Origin: Streptomyces iranensis
GTDB lineage: Bacteria > Actinomycetota > Actinomycetes > Streptomycetales > Streptomycetaceae
DNA: 64,000 nucleotides
Assembly: GCF_017874715.1 (NCBI RefSeq)
Contig: NZ_JAGGLR010000008.1
Span: forward strand, 1 to 64,000
Direction: 5' to 3'
A program made the translations under genes and the position numbers. Under the pieces are notes generated by a model. That model worked only from the letters and a program-made list of their open reading frames with translations. It made no database searches and had not been told where the DNA came from. Shown here one piece after another: positions 50,347 to 60,640 of this stretch. The number at the start of each line of letters is the position of its first letter. The stretch's first letter is position 1.

Positions 50347-51767
50347 CCGGCCGCGACAAAGGTCAGCGGAAATGTCTCGCCGGAATCCGTGTAACGGTGG
50401 AACCGCCCGACCCAGGACGGCTCCTGAAGGGACCGGGCCTGGGTGCGGGGCAGCGCGATGTGCACATCGCGGCCGCCGTCCTGGTCGGCCGGGGTCGGCG
50501 CGATATGCACGGTCCAGGGAATGGGGATGGGGGAGAAGTCGTACCAGAAGGGCGCGCCCTGCCCGAAGTCGATGCGATAGAAGGGCAGCTTGGACCAGTT
50601 GTTGATCGCGATGGTGTCGTCGAACGCGTCCAGGCCCATGGTGGTCATGACCCGCTTGAGGCGTCCCGCGTCGCGTTCGGCGCACAGGAACGCCGCTTCC
50701 TCGCGGATTCGCTCCTCGGTGTTCTCGGCAAAGCCCGCGCGGATCGCCGCGGCGATCTCGCCGAGCGGGCGGGAGCGGAGTTCGGCGGCGGTCATTCCGG
50801 GCCGGGTGTTGGTGACGGCGTTGCCCCAGTAGTCATCCGGTACGGCCGCGCCGACGAACGAACGGAAGTCGGCGATGAGGCCGAGCCTTTCCTCGCTCGT
50901 ATCGGGCCGGTCACGCAATGCGCCGAGCACTTTCCACAGATGGGCGGTGAGCGCGTCATTGGTGGACACCCACCGATCCGTACCCGCCAGGTCGGTCATC
51001 GCGGCGTCCTTCATGGCGGTCAGCTCGGCGCCGGTGAAGCGGGTGGTCACCGTCGTCACACTGCCGAGGCTGCCCCGCAGGGCGCGGCCCACGAAGGCGG
51101 TCTTCTGACCGCGCCCGGTGACGGTGAGATGAGCACTGCCCGTGAGGCCGCCCGTAAGGCCGTCCGTACGGGGGTCACCGGAGGCCGAGGCGGCGAGTGC
51201 GTCGATGACCCCGCGGTCATGGCTGGGCTTGGCGTATCCGAGACCCCGGTGCTCGTGCGACCAGGCCTCCAGGAAACTCATATAGCTGGCTCCGTCGCCC
51301 ACGGCGTGGTTCATCGTGAGCCCCAGGATGGAGCCGCCGCCTTTCATATGGGTGAGCTTCACCGTGAAAAGCGGCGTATCGCGGTCGACCACCCAGAACG
51401 GCATGGCGTGACTGAGATGGCGATCCAGTCCCTTTTTCGCCGTGTGACGCGGTCCGTAGTCCGGCATGGGCACGGATGCCCGTGCCTCGACGAAGCGCAC
51501 TCCGGAGTCGTCGCAGAGCACACTGAGACCGCCGTCGGGGTCCCTCTTCATGCGGCCCGAAAGGACGGGGAAGTTACGCAACGTCCGGCCGAGGGAGGCG
51601 CGCAGCGCCTCGCCGTCGAGCGTCTCCCGGTAGAAAAAGGCGCGGGGCGTATAGACCGTGCCGATGAGCATGTCGTAGACGCTCAGCCGTATGCGGTCAC
51701 CGCTCGCCTCTCCGGCACACACGGTGAACGATCGCTTGGCGTCGCTCTCGGTGGCGGAAGCCGTCAT
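50343..51767 (-). CDS. BAHD-type acyltransferase
   Basis: The 474-residue product shows the two BAHD signatures: H-x3-D as His154-AVG-Asp158 (LTMNHAVGDGASY), the catalytic motif between the two domains, and DFGQG at about 400-404 (YRIDFGQGAPFW), the counterpart of plant DFGWG. Features around NFPVLSGRM and WGNAV also fit that family. BAHD enzymes use acyl-CoA to acylate alcohols or amines and are mainly from plants and fungi. The start is the ATG at 51767. It stands alone, with operator-like repeats upstream. Confidence 0.82.
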   Translation of the reverse strand: MTASATESDAKRSFTVCAGEASGDRIRLSVYDMLIGTVYTPRAFFYRETLDGEALRASLGRTLRNFPVLSGRMKRDPDGGLSVLCDDSGVRFVEARASVPMPDYGPRHTAKKGLDRHLSHAMPFWVVDRDTPLFTVKLTHMKGGGSILGLTMNHAVGDGASYMSFLEAWSHEHRGLGYAKPSHDRGVIDALAASASGDPRTDGLTGGLTGSAHLTVTGRGQKTAFVGRALRGSLGSVTTVTTRFTGAELTAMKDAAMTDLAGTDRWVSTNDALTAHLWKVLGALRDRPDTSEERLGLIADFRSFVGAAVPDDYWGNAVTNTRPGMTAAELRSRPLGEIAAAIRAGFAENTEERIREEAAFLCAERDAGRLKRVMTTMGLDAFDDTIAINNWSKLPFYRIDFGQGAPFWYDFSPIPIPWTVHIAPTPADQDGGRDVHIALPRTQARSLQEPSWVGRFHRYTDSGETFPLTFVAAG

Positions 51768-51809
51768 ACTCACACGCTCTTTCGTCGGGCCCAAACGCGC
51801 TGTCACGTC

Positions 51810-51871
51810 GACGCGTTGCCGTAACTCCCGACGCGTTGACCGTAACCCTCGAGGCGTTGACCGTAACGCCC
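51810..51871. promoter_or_regulatory. three direct repeats upstream of the BAHD gene
   Basis: GACGCGTTGCCGTAACTC (51810), GACGCGTTGACCGTAAC (51830) and GAGGCGTTGACCGTAAC (51851) lie 20 and 21 bases apart, about two helical turns, starting 43 bases before the BAHD gene. This is the layout of a cooperatively bound operator. The binding protein is unknown. Confidence 0.65.
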
Positions 51872-52560
51872 GGGACGCGAGCGGCCTCACGAAGTGGAAC
51901 CGGGTTTAGGGAATTCCCCACCGTCCGCCCGGCCTCGGTCTTTCCCTCCCCGTCCCTGGACCCGGGGGATCGACGGGCCGACCGTCGCTGCCGTGAGTGC
52001 CCGCACCGGTGGGCCGGTCGCGGTCGGCACGCCGACACGGCGGATGGCCGAGCGGATGGCCGAGCGGATCCCGGTCGTTGGGCCGCGGTCGGGGGCGGAG
52101 TCTCGGACACCCCTAGCGCACTGGCACGCCAGGATGGCGGGGCCTGGCGGCTGGAGGCAGCGGCTGACGCACGCTGGGGCGGCGGGTCCGGTGGGTCTTT
52201 CCCCTCCCCGCCCCTTCCCGTACCGGGGGCTCCGCCCCTGGACCCCGGCGGCGACGGGCAGACCGCCGCCGCCATGAGCACCTGCACCGGCGGGCTGGTC
52301 ACGGTCGGCACAACTGGCGCAGCGGGTGACCGGGCAGACGCCCGCGCACATCCGGGTCCTCCGCCCGGGGGTTCCGGGTCCTCCGCCCGCGGGTCTGGGG
52401 CGGAGCCCCAGTTTCGGGAAGGGGCGGGTAGGGGAATAGCCCGCCACAGGCGCTCCGGTGCCGTCAGGAAGGACTGGGCGGACGCCTGCGCGCGCCTGGG
52501 GCGTCGGGCCGGGGCCCGGGGCGGGGCCCCACCACGCGGCGGATCAGCCCGCCGCAGGCG
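51872..52560. repeat. repeat-rich intergenic region
   Basis: No credible gene. Two related ~50-base blocks (51982-52030 and 52262-52311, sharing GTGAGTGCCCGCACCGG-like and GGTCGGCAC cores) occur in direct orientation. The Streptomyces motif CCCCTCCCCGCCCCTTCCCG (about 52201-52220) and its inverse (about 52413-52434) bracket a GGGGGCTCCGCCCC hairpin. This looks like accumulated intergenic repeats, perhaps with remnants of a lost gene. Confidence 0.65.
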
Positions 52561-53763
52561 TCACGCTCCGCCGGACAGGGCCTGGGCCGGGTGGCCCAGC
52601 AGCATCGTGGGGGAGCCCGCCGAGCGCGTCAGCACGATGGTGCAGGCGTTCCCGCCTTCGAGCCGCAGCCTCTTGCGCAGCTGCTCCGGCTCGACCGCCG
52701 AACCGCGCTTCTTGATGGTCGCGATGCCGACCTCCCGCTCCCGCAGCAGCGCCTTGAGCTTCTTCAGGTTGAACGGCAGCACATCCGTGATCTCGTACGC
52801 GGTGGCGAACGGTGTCGGGCGCAGCTCGTCCGTCGTGATGTAGGCGATCGTCGGGTCGATCAGACGGCCGCCGACGCGGGCCGCGACATCGGCCACGAGA
52901 TGCGCGCGGATGACGGCGCCGTCCGGTTCGTAGAGCCAGCGGCCGACCGCGCCGGGCTCGGGGTCGGGGAGGAGCGGGGTGCCGATGAGGGAGTGGCCGC
53001 TCGGCAGCAGCGTGGCGCGGCGCAGCCCGGGGCGGGCGGTGCCGAACCACAGGACGGCCTCCTTCACATGGCCGTGGTCCGAGATCCACTCGGCCTCCGC
53101 GTCCTCGGGGACCGCCTCGTGCGGCACGCCGGGGGCGATCTTGAGGGCGGCGCGCGGAGTGGTGCGGGCGGCCTCGATGGCCCAGGAGAGGGGCGGGGAG
53201 TACGCCTCGGGGTCGAAGACGCGGCCCCGGCCGCCGCGCCGGGCCGGGTCGACGAAGACCGCGTCGAAGTCCCGGGTGTCGACCTCGGCGACATCGGCGC
53301 AGCGGACCTCGATGAGATCGGCCAGGCCGAGCGCGTCGGCGTTGGCACGGGTGACGGCGCAGGTCAGCGGGTCGCGATCGACGGCGAGCACGGAGATCCC
53401 GGCGCGGGCGAGCGCGATCGCGTCGCCGCCGATGCCACAGCACAGATCGGCCATGCGGTGGACGCCGAACCCCGCGAAGCGGGAGGCGCGGTACGCGGCC
53501 ACGGAGGTTCGGGTGGACTGCTCGACGCCGTTCGGCGTGAAGTACATCCGGTGCGCGTCCTCGGGGCCGAATTTGGCCACTGCCCGCTGCCGCAGCGTGG
53601 CCTGGGTCAGGGCCGCCGAGACCAGCGCCGGGGGATGGTCGCGGCGCAGCCGCGTCGCGGTGGCGAGTTCCTTCGCCGGGTCGTAGTCGCGGAGCGCGGA
53701 GAGCAGCGCCTGCCCCTCGTCGCCGAGCAGTGAATCGAAGGCGTCAACGTCCACATGGCCCAT
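52561..53763 (-). CDS. class I SAM-dependent methyltransferase with THUMP-like C-terminus
   Basis: The 400-residue product has a helical N-terminal domain (1-90), a Rossmann methyltransferase domain with motif I MADLCCGIGGDAIALA and the following acid VLAVDRDP, then VFVDPARRGGRGR, and a C-terminal THUMP-like part (VGIATIKKRGSAVEPEQLRK, CTIVLTR). It is a conserved single gene next to groES in Streptomyces. An RNA substrate is probable but not established. Confidence 0.85.
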   Translation of the reverse strand: MGHVDVDAFDSLLGDEGQALLSALRDYDPAKELATATRLRRDHPPALVSAALTQATLRQRAVAKFGPEDAHRMYFTPNGVEQSTRTSVAAYRASRFAGFGVHRMADLCCGIGGDAIALARAGISVLAVDRDPLTCAVTRANADALGLADLIEVRCADVAEVDTRDFDAVFVDPARRGGRGRVFDPEAYSPPLSWAIEAARTTPRAALKIAPGVPHEAVPEDAEAEWISDHGHVKEAVLWFGTARPGLRRATLLPSGHSLIGTPLLPDPEPGAVGRWLYEPDGAVIRAHLVADVAARVGGRLIDPTIAYITTDELRPTPFATAYEITDVLPFNLKKLKALLREREVGIATIKKRGSAVEPEQLRKRLRLEGGNACTIVLTRSAGSPTMLLGHPAQALSGGA

Positions 53764-53837
53764 TCTCCCCGCTCCCGCGAGCGCATTCGCCCGCGCACGG
53801 CGCGCATATGCGCCCCCTCGGGTTGAAGATCACTTAT

Positions 53838-54929
53838 GTGATGATGATCAAGACTGGTTTTCCTCGCTGTCTGGTTCTCGTCGGCGCGGCGGCCGTGCTC
53901 ACGGCCTGCGGATCCCTCGCCGCCGCCCCCGAGCCGCACACCGGCTCCCGCCACGGCGCTCCCATGCCACCGGCCTCCCTCGCCTCGCGGCTCGACGACC
54001 CGCCCTCGGCGCCGTCGCAGCCGCCGTCCGGACGGGAGCCGCAGCAGCGGCCACCGGCGTCGTCCGGGCCGGGGTACGAGGGGGGCGAGGGAGACGAGGG
54101 GTACGAGGAGGGCGAGGAGGGCGAGGGGGACGGCGGAGGGGTCGAGGGCGGCCGGGCCCGGGAAGCGTCGCCCTCCGGCGACGCCCCGGCGTCCGCCCCG
54201 GCCGCCGGGCCGCCCGGTACGGCCCCGGCGGGCGCGTCCGACGCCTACCGCCGCTGGGGTCTTGACCGGCCGCTGGCGCGGCCCCCGGCCCCGCCCGACG
54301 TCAAGCCCGCGCTCGGGCGGTCGGGCCCGCAGCAGTGGGGGCTGCCGCCGATCGTGCGGCGGGTGCCGACCGACCAGCGGGTGGTCTTCGTGACGATCGA
54401 CGACGGGATCGAGAAGGACCCGCGCTTCGTGGAGCAGGCCCGCGAGCTCGGGCTGCCCTTCACCGGGTTCCTGACCGACGACGTGATCGGGACCCACTAC
54501 GACTACTTCGACCAGCTGCGCCGGCTCGGCAACCCCATGGAGAACCACACCCTGACCCACCCCAGCCTGGCCGGTATGGCCTACGACGACCAGGTGCGGG
54601 AGATCTGCGGCCAGCGCGACATCCTGTGGCAGCGCTTCGGTCAACAGCCGAAGCTCTTCCGTCCCCCGTTCGGGGAGTACGACGACACGACCCTGCGGGC
54701 GGCGTCCTTCTGCGGGGTGCGGACGGTGGTGCTGTGGCGCGCCGAGATGGAGACCCACGGTCTGGCCTACCGCTCCGGCGACCATCTGCTGCCGGGGGAC
54801 ATCGTGCTCGCGCACTTCCGGGGGCCGGAGCAGCTCGAGGGCCAGTCGATGACCGAGTGGATCACGGGGCTGGTGCGGGCGATCCAGGCCCAGGGCTTCA
54901 CGATCGGACGGCTGGAGGACTACGTATGA
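53838..54929 (+). CDS. polysaccharide deacetylase lipoprotein
   Basis: The product (363 residues from the GTG at 53838; ATGs at 53841 and 53808 are alternatives) has a lipoprotein signal with lipobox LTAC, a long disordered Pro/Gly/Glu linker to about 140 and a NodB domain. Its motifs are TIDDG (motif 1), HTLTHPSL (H-x3-H metal motif) and RPPFGEYDD (motif 3). It should deacetylate N-acetylglucosamine or a wall polymer at the cell surface. It is intact, unlike the pseudogene at 44 kb. Confidence 0.88.
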   Translation: MMMIKTGFPRCLVLVGAAAVLTACGSLAAAPEPHTGSRHGAPMPPASLASRLDDPPSAPSQPPSGREPQQRPPASSGPGYEGGEGDEGYEEGEEGEGDGGGVEGGRAREASPSGDAPASAPAAGPPGTAPAGASDAYRRWGLDRPLARPPAPPDVKPALGRSGPQQWGLPPIVRRVPTDQRVVFVTIDDGIEKDPRFVEQARELGLPFTGFLTDDVIGTHYDYFDQLRRLGNPMENHTLTHPSLAGMAYDDQVREICGQRDILWQRFGQQPKLFRPPFGEYDDTTLRAASFCGVRTVVLWRAEMETHGLAYRSGDHLLPGDIVLAHFRGPEQLEGQSMTEWITGLVRAIQAQGFTIGRLEDYV

Positions 54930-54985
54930 GGGCCCTCCGCGGGACGGCCCCGGAGAGAGCCGCGCGGAGGCCGCCACCACGTCGC

Positions 54986-55012
54986 TTGGCACTCTAGTTG
55001 ACTGAGTGCTAA
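54986..55012. promoter_or_regulatory. CIRCE operator 1
   Basis: TTGGCACTC-N9-GAGTGCTAA at 54986-55012 matches the HrcA operator (consensus TTAGCACTC-N9-GAGTGCTAA) with one change. Confidence 0.95.
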
Positions 55013-55026
55013 CCGCGTCATAATGT
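54998..55026 (+). promoter_or_regulatory. groES promoter
   Basis: TTGACT (54998-55003) and TAATGT (55021-55026), 17 bases apart, form a good vegetative-type promoter. The -35 lies inside the first CIRCE spacer, so HrcA binding would block polymerase. Confidence 0.75.
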
Positions 55027-55031
55027 CGAGG

Positions 55032-55058
55032 CTGGCACTCGGGACCGATGAGTGCCAG
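55032..55058. promoter_or_regulatory. CIRCE operator 2
   Basis: CTGGCACTC-N9-GAGTGCCAG at 55032-55058 is a second, perfectly symmetrical HrcA-type site, just downstream of the promoter. Confidence 0.93.
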
Positions 55059-55160
55059 GGATACAGCGACGGGCAGGTCCGGCACCCGCGACGACGGATT
55101 TACCTGGTCGCCACCTCAGACAGTTGACCCCGTGAGATCTCCGAAGGGGGAGGTCGGATC

Positions 55161-55469
55161 GTGACGACCACCAGCTCCAAGGTTGCCATCAAGCCGCTCG
55201 AGGACCGCATTGTGGTCCAGCCGCTCGACGCCGAGCAGACCACAGCTTCAGGCCTGGTCATTCCGGACACCGCCAAGGAAAAGCCCCAGGAGGGCGTCGT
55301 CCTGGCCGTGGGACCGGGCCGCTTCGAGGACGGCAAGCGGCTTCCGCTCGACGTCTCCGTCGGTGACGTCGTGCTCTACAGCAAGTACGGCGGCACCGAG
55401 GTGAAGTACAGCGGCGAGGAGTACCTCGTCCTCTCGGCTCGCGACGTTCTCGCGATCGTCGAGAAGTAA
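55161..55469 (+). CDS. groES: co-chaperonin GroES
   Basis: GroES caps GroEL. The 102-residue product has the family start IKPLEDRIVVQ, the mobile-loop region QTTASGLVIPDTAKEKPQEG and the end YLVLSARDVLAIVEK. The GTG at 55161 follows GGGGGAGG. It is HrcA-regulated through two CIRCE sites and is transcribed with groEL. Confidence 0.97.
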   Translation: MTTTSSKVAIKPLEDRIVVQPLDAEQTTASGLVIPDTAKEKPQEGVVLAVGPGRFEDGKRLPLDVSVGDVVLYSKYGGTEVKYSGEEYLVLSARDVLAIVEK

Positions 55470-55563
55470 TCACCGAAGTTTTGCCTATGAGCCGTGTCCC
55501 GGTGCCCGTGTCATCTGAAACCGGGGTCGGGGCACGGCTTGTTTGAGAGGACATACGCAACTC

Positions 55564-57183
<1,620 letters not shown>

Positions 57184-57208
57184 CGCTCCGGCGTTCTGCC
57201 ACGAGCAG

Positions 57209-57249
57209 CGCGAAGGCGCGGCCGCCCAACGGGCGGCCGCGCCTTCGCG
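57209..57249 (+). terminator. strong terminator of groES-groEL
   Basis: CGCGAAGGCGCGGCCGCCC (57209-57227) and its exact reverse complement (57231-57249) form a 19-bp perfect stem with an AAC loop, 25 bases after the groEL stop. It also lies 3' of the oppositely oriented SDR gene. Confidence 0.93.
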
Positions 57250-57268
57250 TGTTCCGGGCCCCGAGGGG

Positions 57269-58042
57269 CTACCCCTTCGCCGGGGGGCGGCCGACCTTGG
57301 AGGAGATGGAGGAGAGGGCCGAGCGCGGGGCCAGCTTGGCCAGGCTCGACATCGCCTTGTAGCGCGGATCCGGGATGGACAGCGACTTGCCCCGGGCGAA
57401 ATCCTTCAGCGCCGCCGTGACCAGCCGGTCCGGGTCCAGCCACATCCAGCTCGGCACGCTGGTGTCCTTGATCCCCGCCCGCGCGTGGAACTCCGTACGG
57501 ACGAACCCCGGGCACAGCGCCATCAGCCGTACCCCCGAGCTGGCCAGGTCCTTCGCCGCGCCCTGCGTGAACTGCACGACCCACGCCTTGCTCGCCCCGT
57601 ACGTCCCGCGCGGGAAGAAGGCCGCGAGCGACGCCACATTGATCACCCCGCCGCGTCCCCGGTCGCGCATCGTCCCGGCCCCCGCGCTGGTCAGCCGCAG
57701 CACCGCCTCGCAGTGCAGCTTCAGCATCCGCAGCTCATCGGCGATCGGCACCTCCAGATAGCGGGCGCGGTTGCCGAAACCGGCGTTGTTGACGAGCAGG
57801 TCGACCGGGTGGGTACGGTCCTTCAGCCGGGCCTCGACCGCAGCGATCCCGTCATCCTCGGAGAGGTCCGCCACCAGCACGTCCGCCTCCACGCCGTGCC
57901 GGTCGTGCAGATCCGCGGCCTGCTCCCGCAGCCGCTTCTCATCGCGTGCGACGAGCACCAGATTGTGCCCGTCGGCGGCGAGCCGGCCCGCGAAGGCGGC
58001 GCCGATGCCCGCGGTGGTTCCGGTAATCAATGCAGTCGTCAT
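57269..58042 (-). CDS. short-chain dehydrogenase/reductase
   Basis: The 257-residue product has the Rossmann motif TGTTAGIGAAFA, the NNAGFGN segment, the serine in VINVASLAAFF and the catalytic YGASK. A C-terminal region rich in basic residues (KDFARGKSLSIPDPRYKAM) is typical of the SDR family near Streptomyces groEL. The substrate is unknown. Confidence 0.9.
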   Translation of the reverse strand: MTTALITGTTAGIGAAFAGRLAADGHNLVLVARDEKRLREQAADLHDRHGVEADVLVADLSEDDGIAAVEARLKDRTHPVDLLVNNAGFGNRARYLEVPIADELRMLKLHCEAVLRLTSAGAGTMRDRGRGGVINVASLAAFFPRGTYGASKAWVVQFTQGAAKDLASSGVRLMALCPGFVRTEFHARAGIKDTSVPSWMWLDPDRLVTAALKDFARGKSLSIPDPRYKAMSSLAKLAPRSALSSISSKVGRPPAKG

Positions 58043-58139
58043 ACGCGCACGTTATCGGCCACGGCGGGCCCCGGAGGACCGCCGAGCGGCACCGCGAGCG
58101 ATCTGCGCCGGAATGAACGCTTCCGTCAGTCCGCTTCCG

Positions 58140-58826
58140 TCAGATCGCCTTCGCGGACCGGTACTTCAGGGCGGCCTTCCGTGCCTCCGGATGCAGCGCG
58201 TCACCGGCCGCCAGCACCCTCGGCAGCAGCTCCCGCTCCGTGGTCTCGGCACGGAAGAGGAACGCGACCGTCACCTCGTGGTCGGGCCGGTGCACGATCT
58301 CGACGGCGTCGCCCGAGCGGATCTCGCCGGGCTCGAGCACCCGCAGATACGCACCCGGGACGGCGGCCTGGGTGAACCGCTTGAGCCACCCCCGCTCGCC
58401 CAGCCACCCGGCGAACGTACGGCACGGGATCCTCGGTGAGGTCACCTCAAGCAGCAGCTCGCTCCCCACCCGCCAGCGCTCGCCGATGAGGGCGCCGTTG
58501 ACGTCGATACCGCCGGTGGTGAGGTTCTCGCCGAAGGCGCCGTTGGCCAGCTCGCGGCCCAGCTCCCGCTCCCAGACGTCGAGGTCCTCCCGGGCGTAGG
58601 CGTAGACGGCCTGGTCGTCGCCGCCGTGGTGGCGGAGGTCGCAGACCGAGTCACCGGCCAGACCGCTTCCGGCCCGGCCCTTCGGCCCGGGGGCCGCGAC
58701 CCGTACCGGGCGGTCGACGGGCCGCTTGTCGATACCGGTGCCGGCGGGGCAGTCGGTGTGGGTGCTCGGCATCGCGCGGCCGACGTTCACGGTGAGGACG
58801 GCTGAGGGGCGTGGAGTATGCGGCAT
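58140..58826 (-). CDS. MOSC-domain protein (YiiM-like)
   Basis: The 228-residue product has GLAGDSVCDLRHHGGDDQAVYAY, FGENLTTGGIDV and the conserved cysteine segment SPRIPCRTFAGWLG, defining a MOSC domain. YiiM-type proteins reduce N-hydroxylated compounds with molybdenum cofactor. ATG 58826 (MPHTPRPS) is chosen; an upstream ATG would add MTSLSYGAV. It is divergent from the LysR gene with about 80 bases between starts. Confidence 0.9.
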   Translation of the reverse strand: MPHTPRPSAVLTVNVGRAMPSTHTDCPAGTGIDKRPVDRPVRVAAPGPKGRAGSGLAGDSVCDLRHHGGDDQAVYAYAREDLDVWERELGRELANGAFGENLTTGGIDVNGALIGERWRVGSELLLEVTSPRIPCRTFAGWLGERGWLKRFTQAAVPGAYLRVLEPGEIRSGDAVEIVHRPDHEVTVAFLFRAETTERELLPRVLAAGDALHPEARKAALKYRSAKAI

Positions 58827-58905
58827 GACCGCACCGTAGGACAGTGAGGTCAAAGCGTCGACGTAATATCCCGGCCCGTACCCAAGGGCCCCTTATGCTC
58901 AAGTC

Positions 58906-59826
58906 ATGATCGAGGCTCGCCATCTCAGGGTGCTGCGCGCGGTGGCCGCCACCGGCTCCTTCTCCGCCGCCGCCCGTGAGCTCGGCTGCACCCAGCCCGC
59001 CGTCAGCCAGCAGATGAAGGCCCTGGAGGGCGCCGCGGGCACCCCGCTGCTGATCCGCAGCGGGCGGGAGATGCGGCTGACCGAGGCGGGCCGGGCGCTG
59101 GTGCGGCACGCCGGCGGGATCCTGGCCGGGCTGACCGCCGCCGAGGAGGAGGTCGCGGCGATCGCCGGGCTGCGCTCGGGCCGGGTGCGGCTGGTGTCCT
59201 TCCCCAGCGGCAGCTCGACCCTGGTGCCCATGGCGCTCGCCGAGATGCGCGCGGCGCACCCCGGGACGCGGGTCTCGCTGGTGGAGGCCGAGCCGCCGGG
59301 CTCGGTGGAGATGCTGCGCTCGGGCGACTGCGAGATCGCGCTGGCCTTTCGGTATCCGCAGGTGAGCGCGGAGGCGGAGGCGGCTTCGGGAGGTGGCGGC
59401 GAGTGGGACGACCTGGTCCTGCGGCCGCTGCTGAGCGATCGGCTAGTGGGCGTGGTGCCGGAGGGGCACAAGCTGGCGGGCGCCGGGGCGGTGGGTATCG
59501 CCGAGCTGGCCGGGGAGCCGTGGATCGCGGGCTGCCCGCGCTGCCGGGGGCATCTGGTGGAGGTGTGCGAGTCCGAGGGCTTCACCCCGCGCATCGACTT
59601 CGCGACGGACGACTATCCGACGGTCGTCGGCCTGGTCGGGGCCGGGCTGGGGGTCGCGGTGCTGCCCGAGCTGGCGCTGGAGTCGGTGCGGACCAAGGGC
59701 GCCACGACGCTGGAGGTGGAACCGGCGGTGCGCCGGGAAGTGGTGGCGCTGACCCTGCCCGACCTCGCCCGCGTCCCGGCGGTGGCGGCGACGCTGGACC
59801 GGCTGGAGCGGGCCGCCCGCAGATGA
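58906..59826 (+). CDS. LysR-family transcriptional regulator
   Basis: The 306-residue product has the LysR winged helix (LRVLRAVAATGSFSAAARELGCTQPAVSQQMKALE region, 5-60) and a substrate-binding domain (about 90-300). The inducer is unknown. It is divergent from the MOSC gene, which it probably controls, as is common for LysR regulators. Confidence 0.93.
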   Translation: MIEARHLRVLRAVAATGSFSAAARELGCTQPAVSQQMKALEGAAGTPLLIRSGREMRLTEAGRALVRHAGGILAGLTAAEEEVAAIAGLRSGRVRLVSFPSGSSTLVPMALAEMRAAHPGTRVSLVEAEPPGSVEMLRSGDCEIALAFRYPQVSAEAEAASGGGGEWDDLVLRPLLSDRLVGVVPEGHKLAGAGAVGIAELAGEPWIAGCPRCRGHLVEVCESEGFTPRIDFATDDYPTVVGLVGAGLGVAVLPELALESVRTKGATTLEVEPAVRREVVALTLPDLARVPAVAATLDRLERAARR

Positions 59827-59917
59827 GCGGCGCGCGCACCACCCCGCGGGCCGTCCGCGCATGCGTCGGGTGGTGACGGAAGGAACGTTTCTTCAGTTGG
59901 CCGCGATCAAGCCGCGA

Positions 59918-60232
59918 TCAGGATCCCGGGGCGCCCGTACTGGCGACCGCGCGGTGCCGTGCCCGCCCCATGAGCTCCTCGCGCTCGTCCTCGGTCAGCC
60001 CGCCCCACACTCCGTAGGGCTCGCGTACGGCAAGGGCGTGGGCCGCGCACTGCGCCCGTACCGGGCAGCGCATGCACACCTCTTTCGCCGACATCTCGCG
60101 TGCGCTGCGGGCAGCGCCGCGCTCCCCCTCCGGGTGGAAGAAGAGCGAGCTGTCGACCCCGCGACACGCGGCCAGGAGCTGCCAGTCCCACAGGTCGGCA
60201 TTCGGGCCGGGAAGACGGGAGAAATCTGCCAT
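59918..60232 (-). CDS. WhiB-family iron-sulfur regulator
   Basis: The 104-residue product has the four cluster-ligand cysteines Cys23, Cys53, Cys56 and Cys62 (C-x29-C-x2-C-x5-C), the turn GVWGGLT (74-80) and a basic tail ELMGRARHR. These proteins carry a [4Fe-4S] cluster and bind sigma factors. The start at 60232 (MADFSRLPG) follows GGAGATAAGGC; a longer frame is possible. It is divergent from bldM, the order I remember at SCO4767-SCO4768. Confidence 0.92.
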   Translation of the reverse strand: MADFSRLPGPNADLWDWQLLAACRGVDSSLFFHPEGERGAARSAREMSAKEVCMRCPVRAQCAAHALAVREPYGVWGGLTEDEREELMGRARHRAVASTGAPGS

Positions 60233-60640
60233 TGCCTTATCTCCTCGAAGTGATCGGCTGCGGACGCTGTGTCCTGGGTCGCACACCTACGGTGTAAGTA
60301 GATGTAAATATGACTCATTGCGAATCTAGCCACACAGACCGGCAAATTGGAAGCAAGGTCGCCAAATGCCACCGAAGGGACTGCCCCGGGGGCTGCCCTA
60401 TGGGGGAGACGCGAAGGACGCGACCGGCGTGACGGAGCTGCTCCGTGTCCGGGCCCTCACGTAGAGTGTCGAAGGTGGCCGCCGAACCCCGTAACTCTTT
60501 CGGGTGACCGTCGTTGAGAGTGCGGAGGCGGTTGATGGGTAAAGCTCTCGGACAGATATCCGGGGCTGTCAATCGCTCAGGTGACGATATGTACCAGCCT
60601 GGAGGCTCAAGGTGACGCGCATCAGCTGCGGAGGGCGGCC
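60233..60640. promoter_or_regulatory. whiB-like / bldM intergenic region
   Basis: The 408-base gap is gene-free and less GC-rich in its first part (GTAAGTAGATGTAAATATGACTC, 60294-60316), likely the whiB-like promoter. The middle has a GACGGAGCTGCTCCGT hairpin (about 60431-60446). The bldM side includes TTGATGGGTAAAGC (60532-60545). In S. coelicolor bldM has developmental (BldN-dependent) promoters; I cannot place them with certainty. Confidence 0.45.

Noticed and set aside
53808..53837. Longer start of the deacetylase lipoprotein
   Set aside because: No ribosome binding site precedes the ATG at 53808, whereas GAAG lies at workable distance from 53838.
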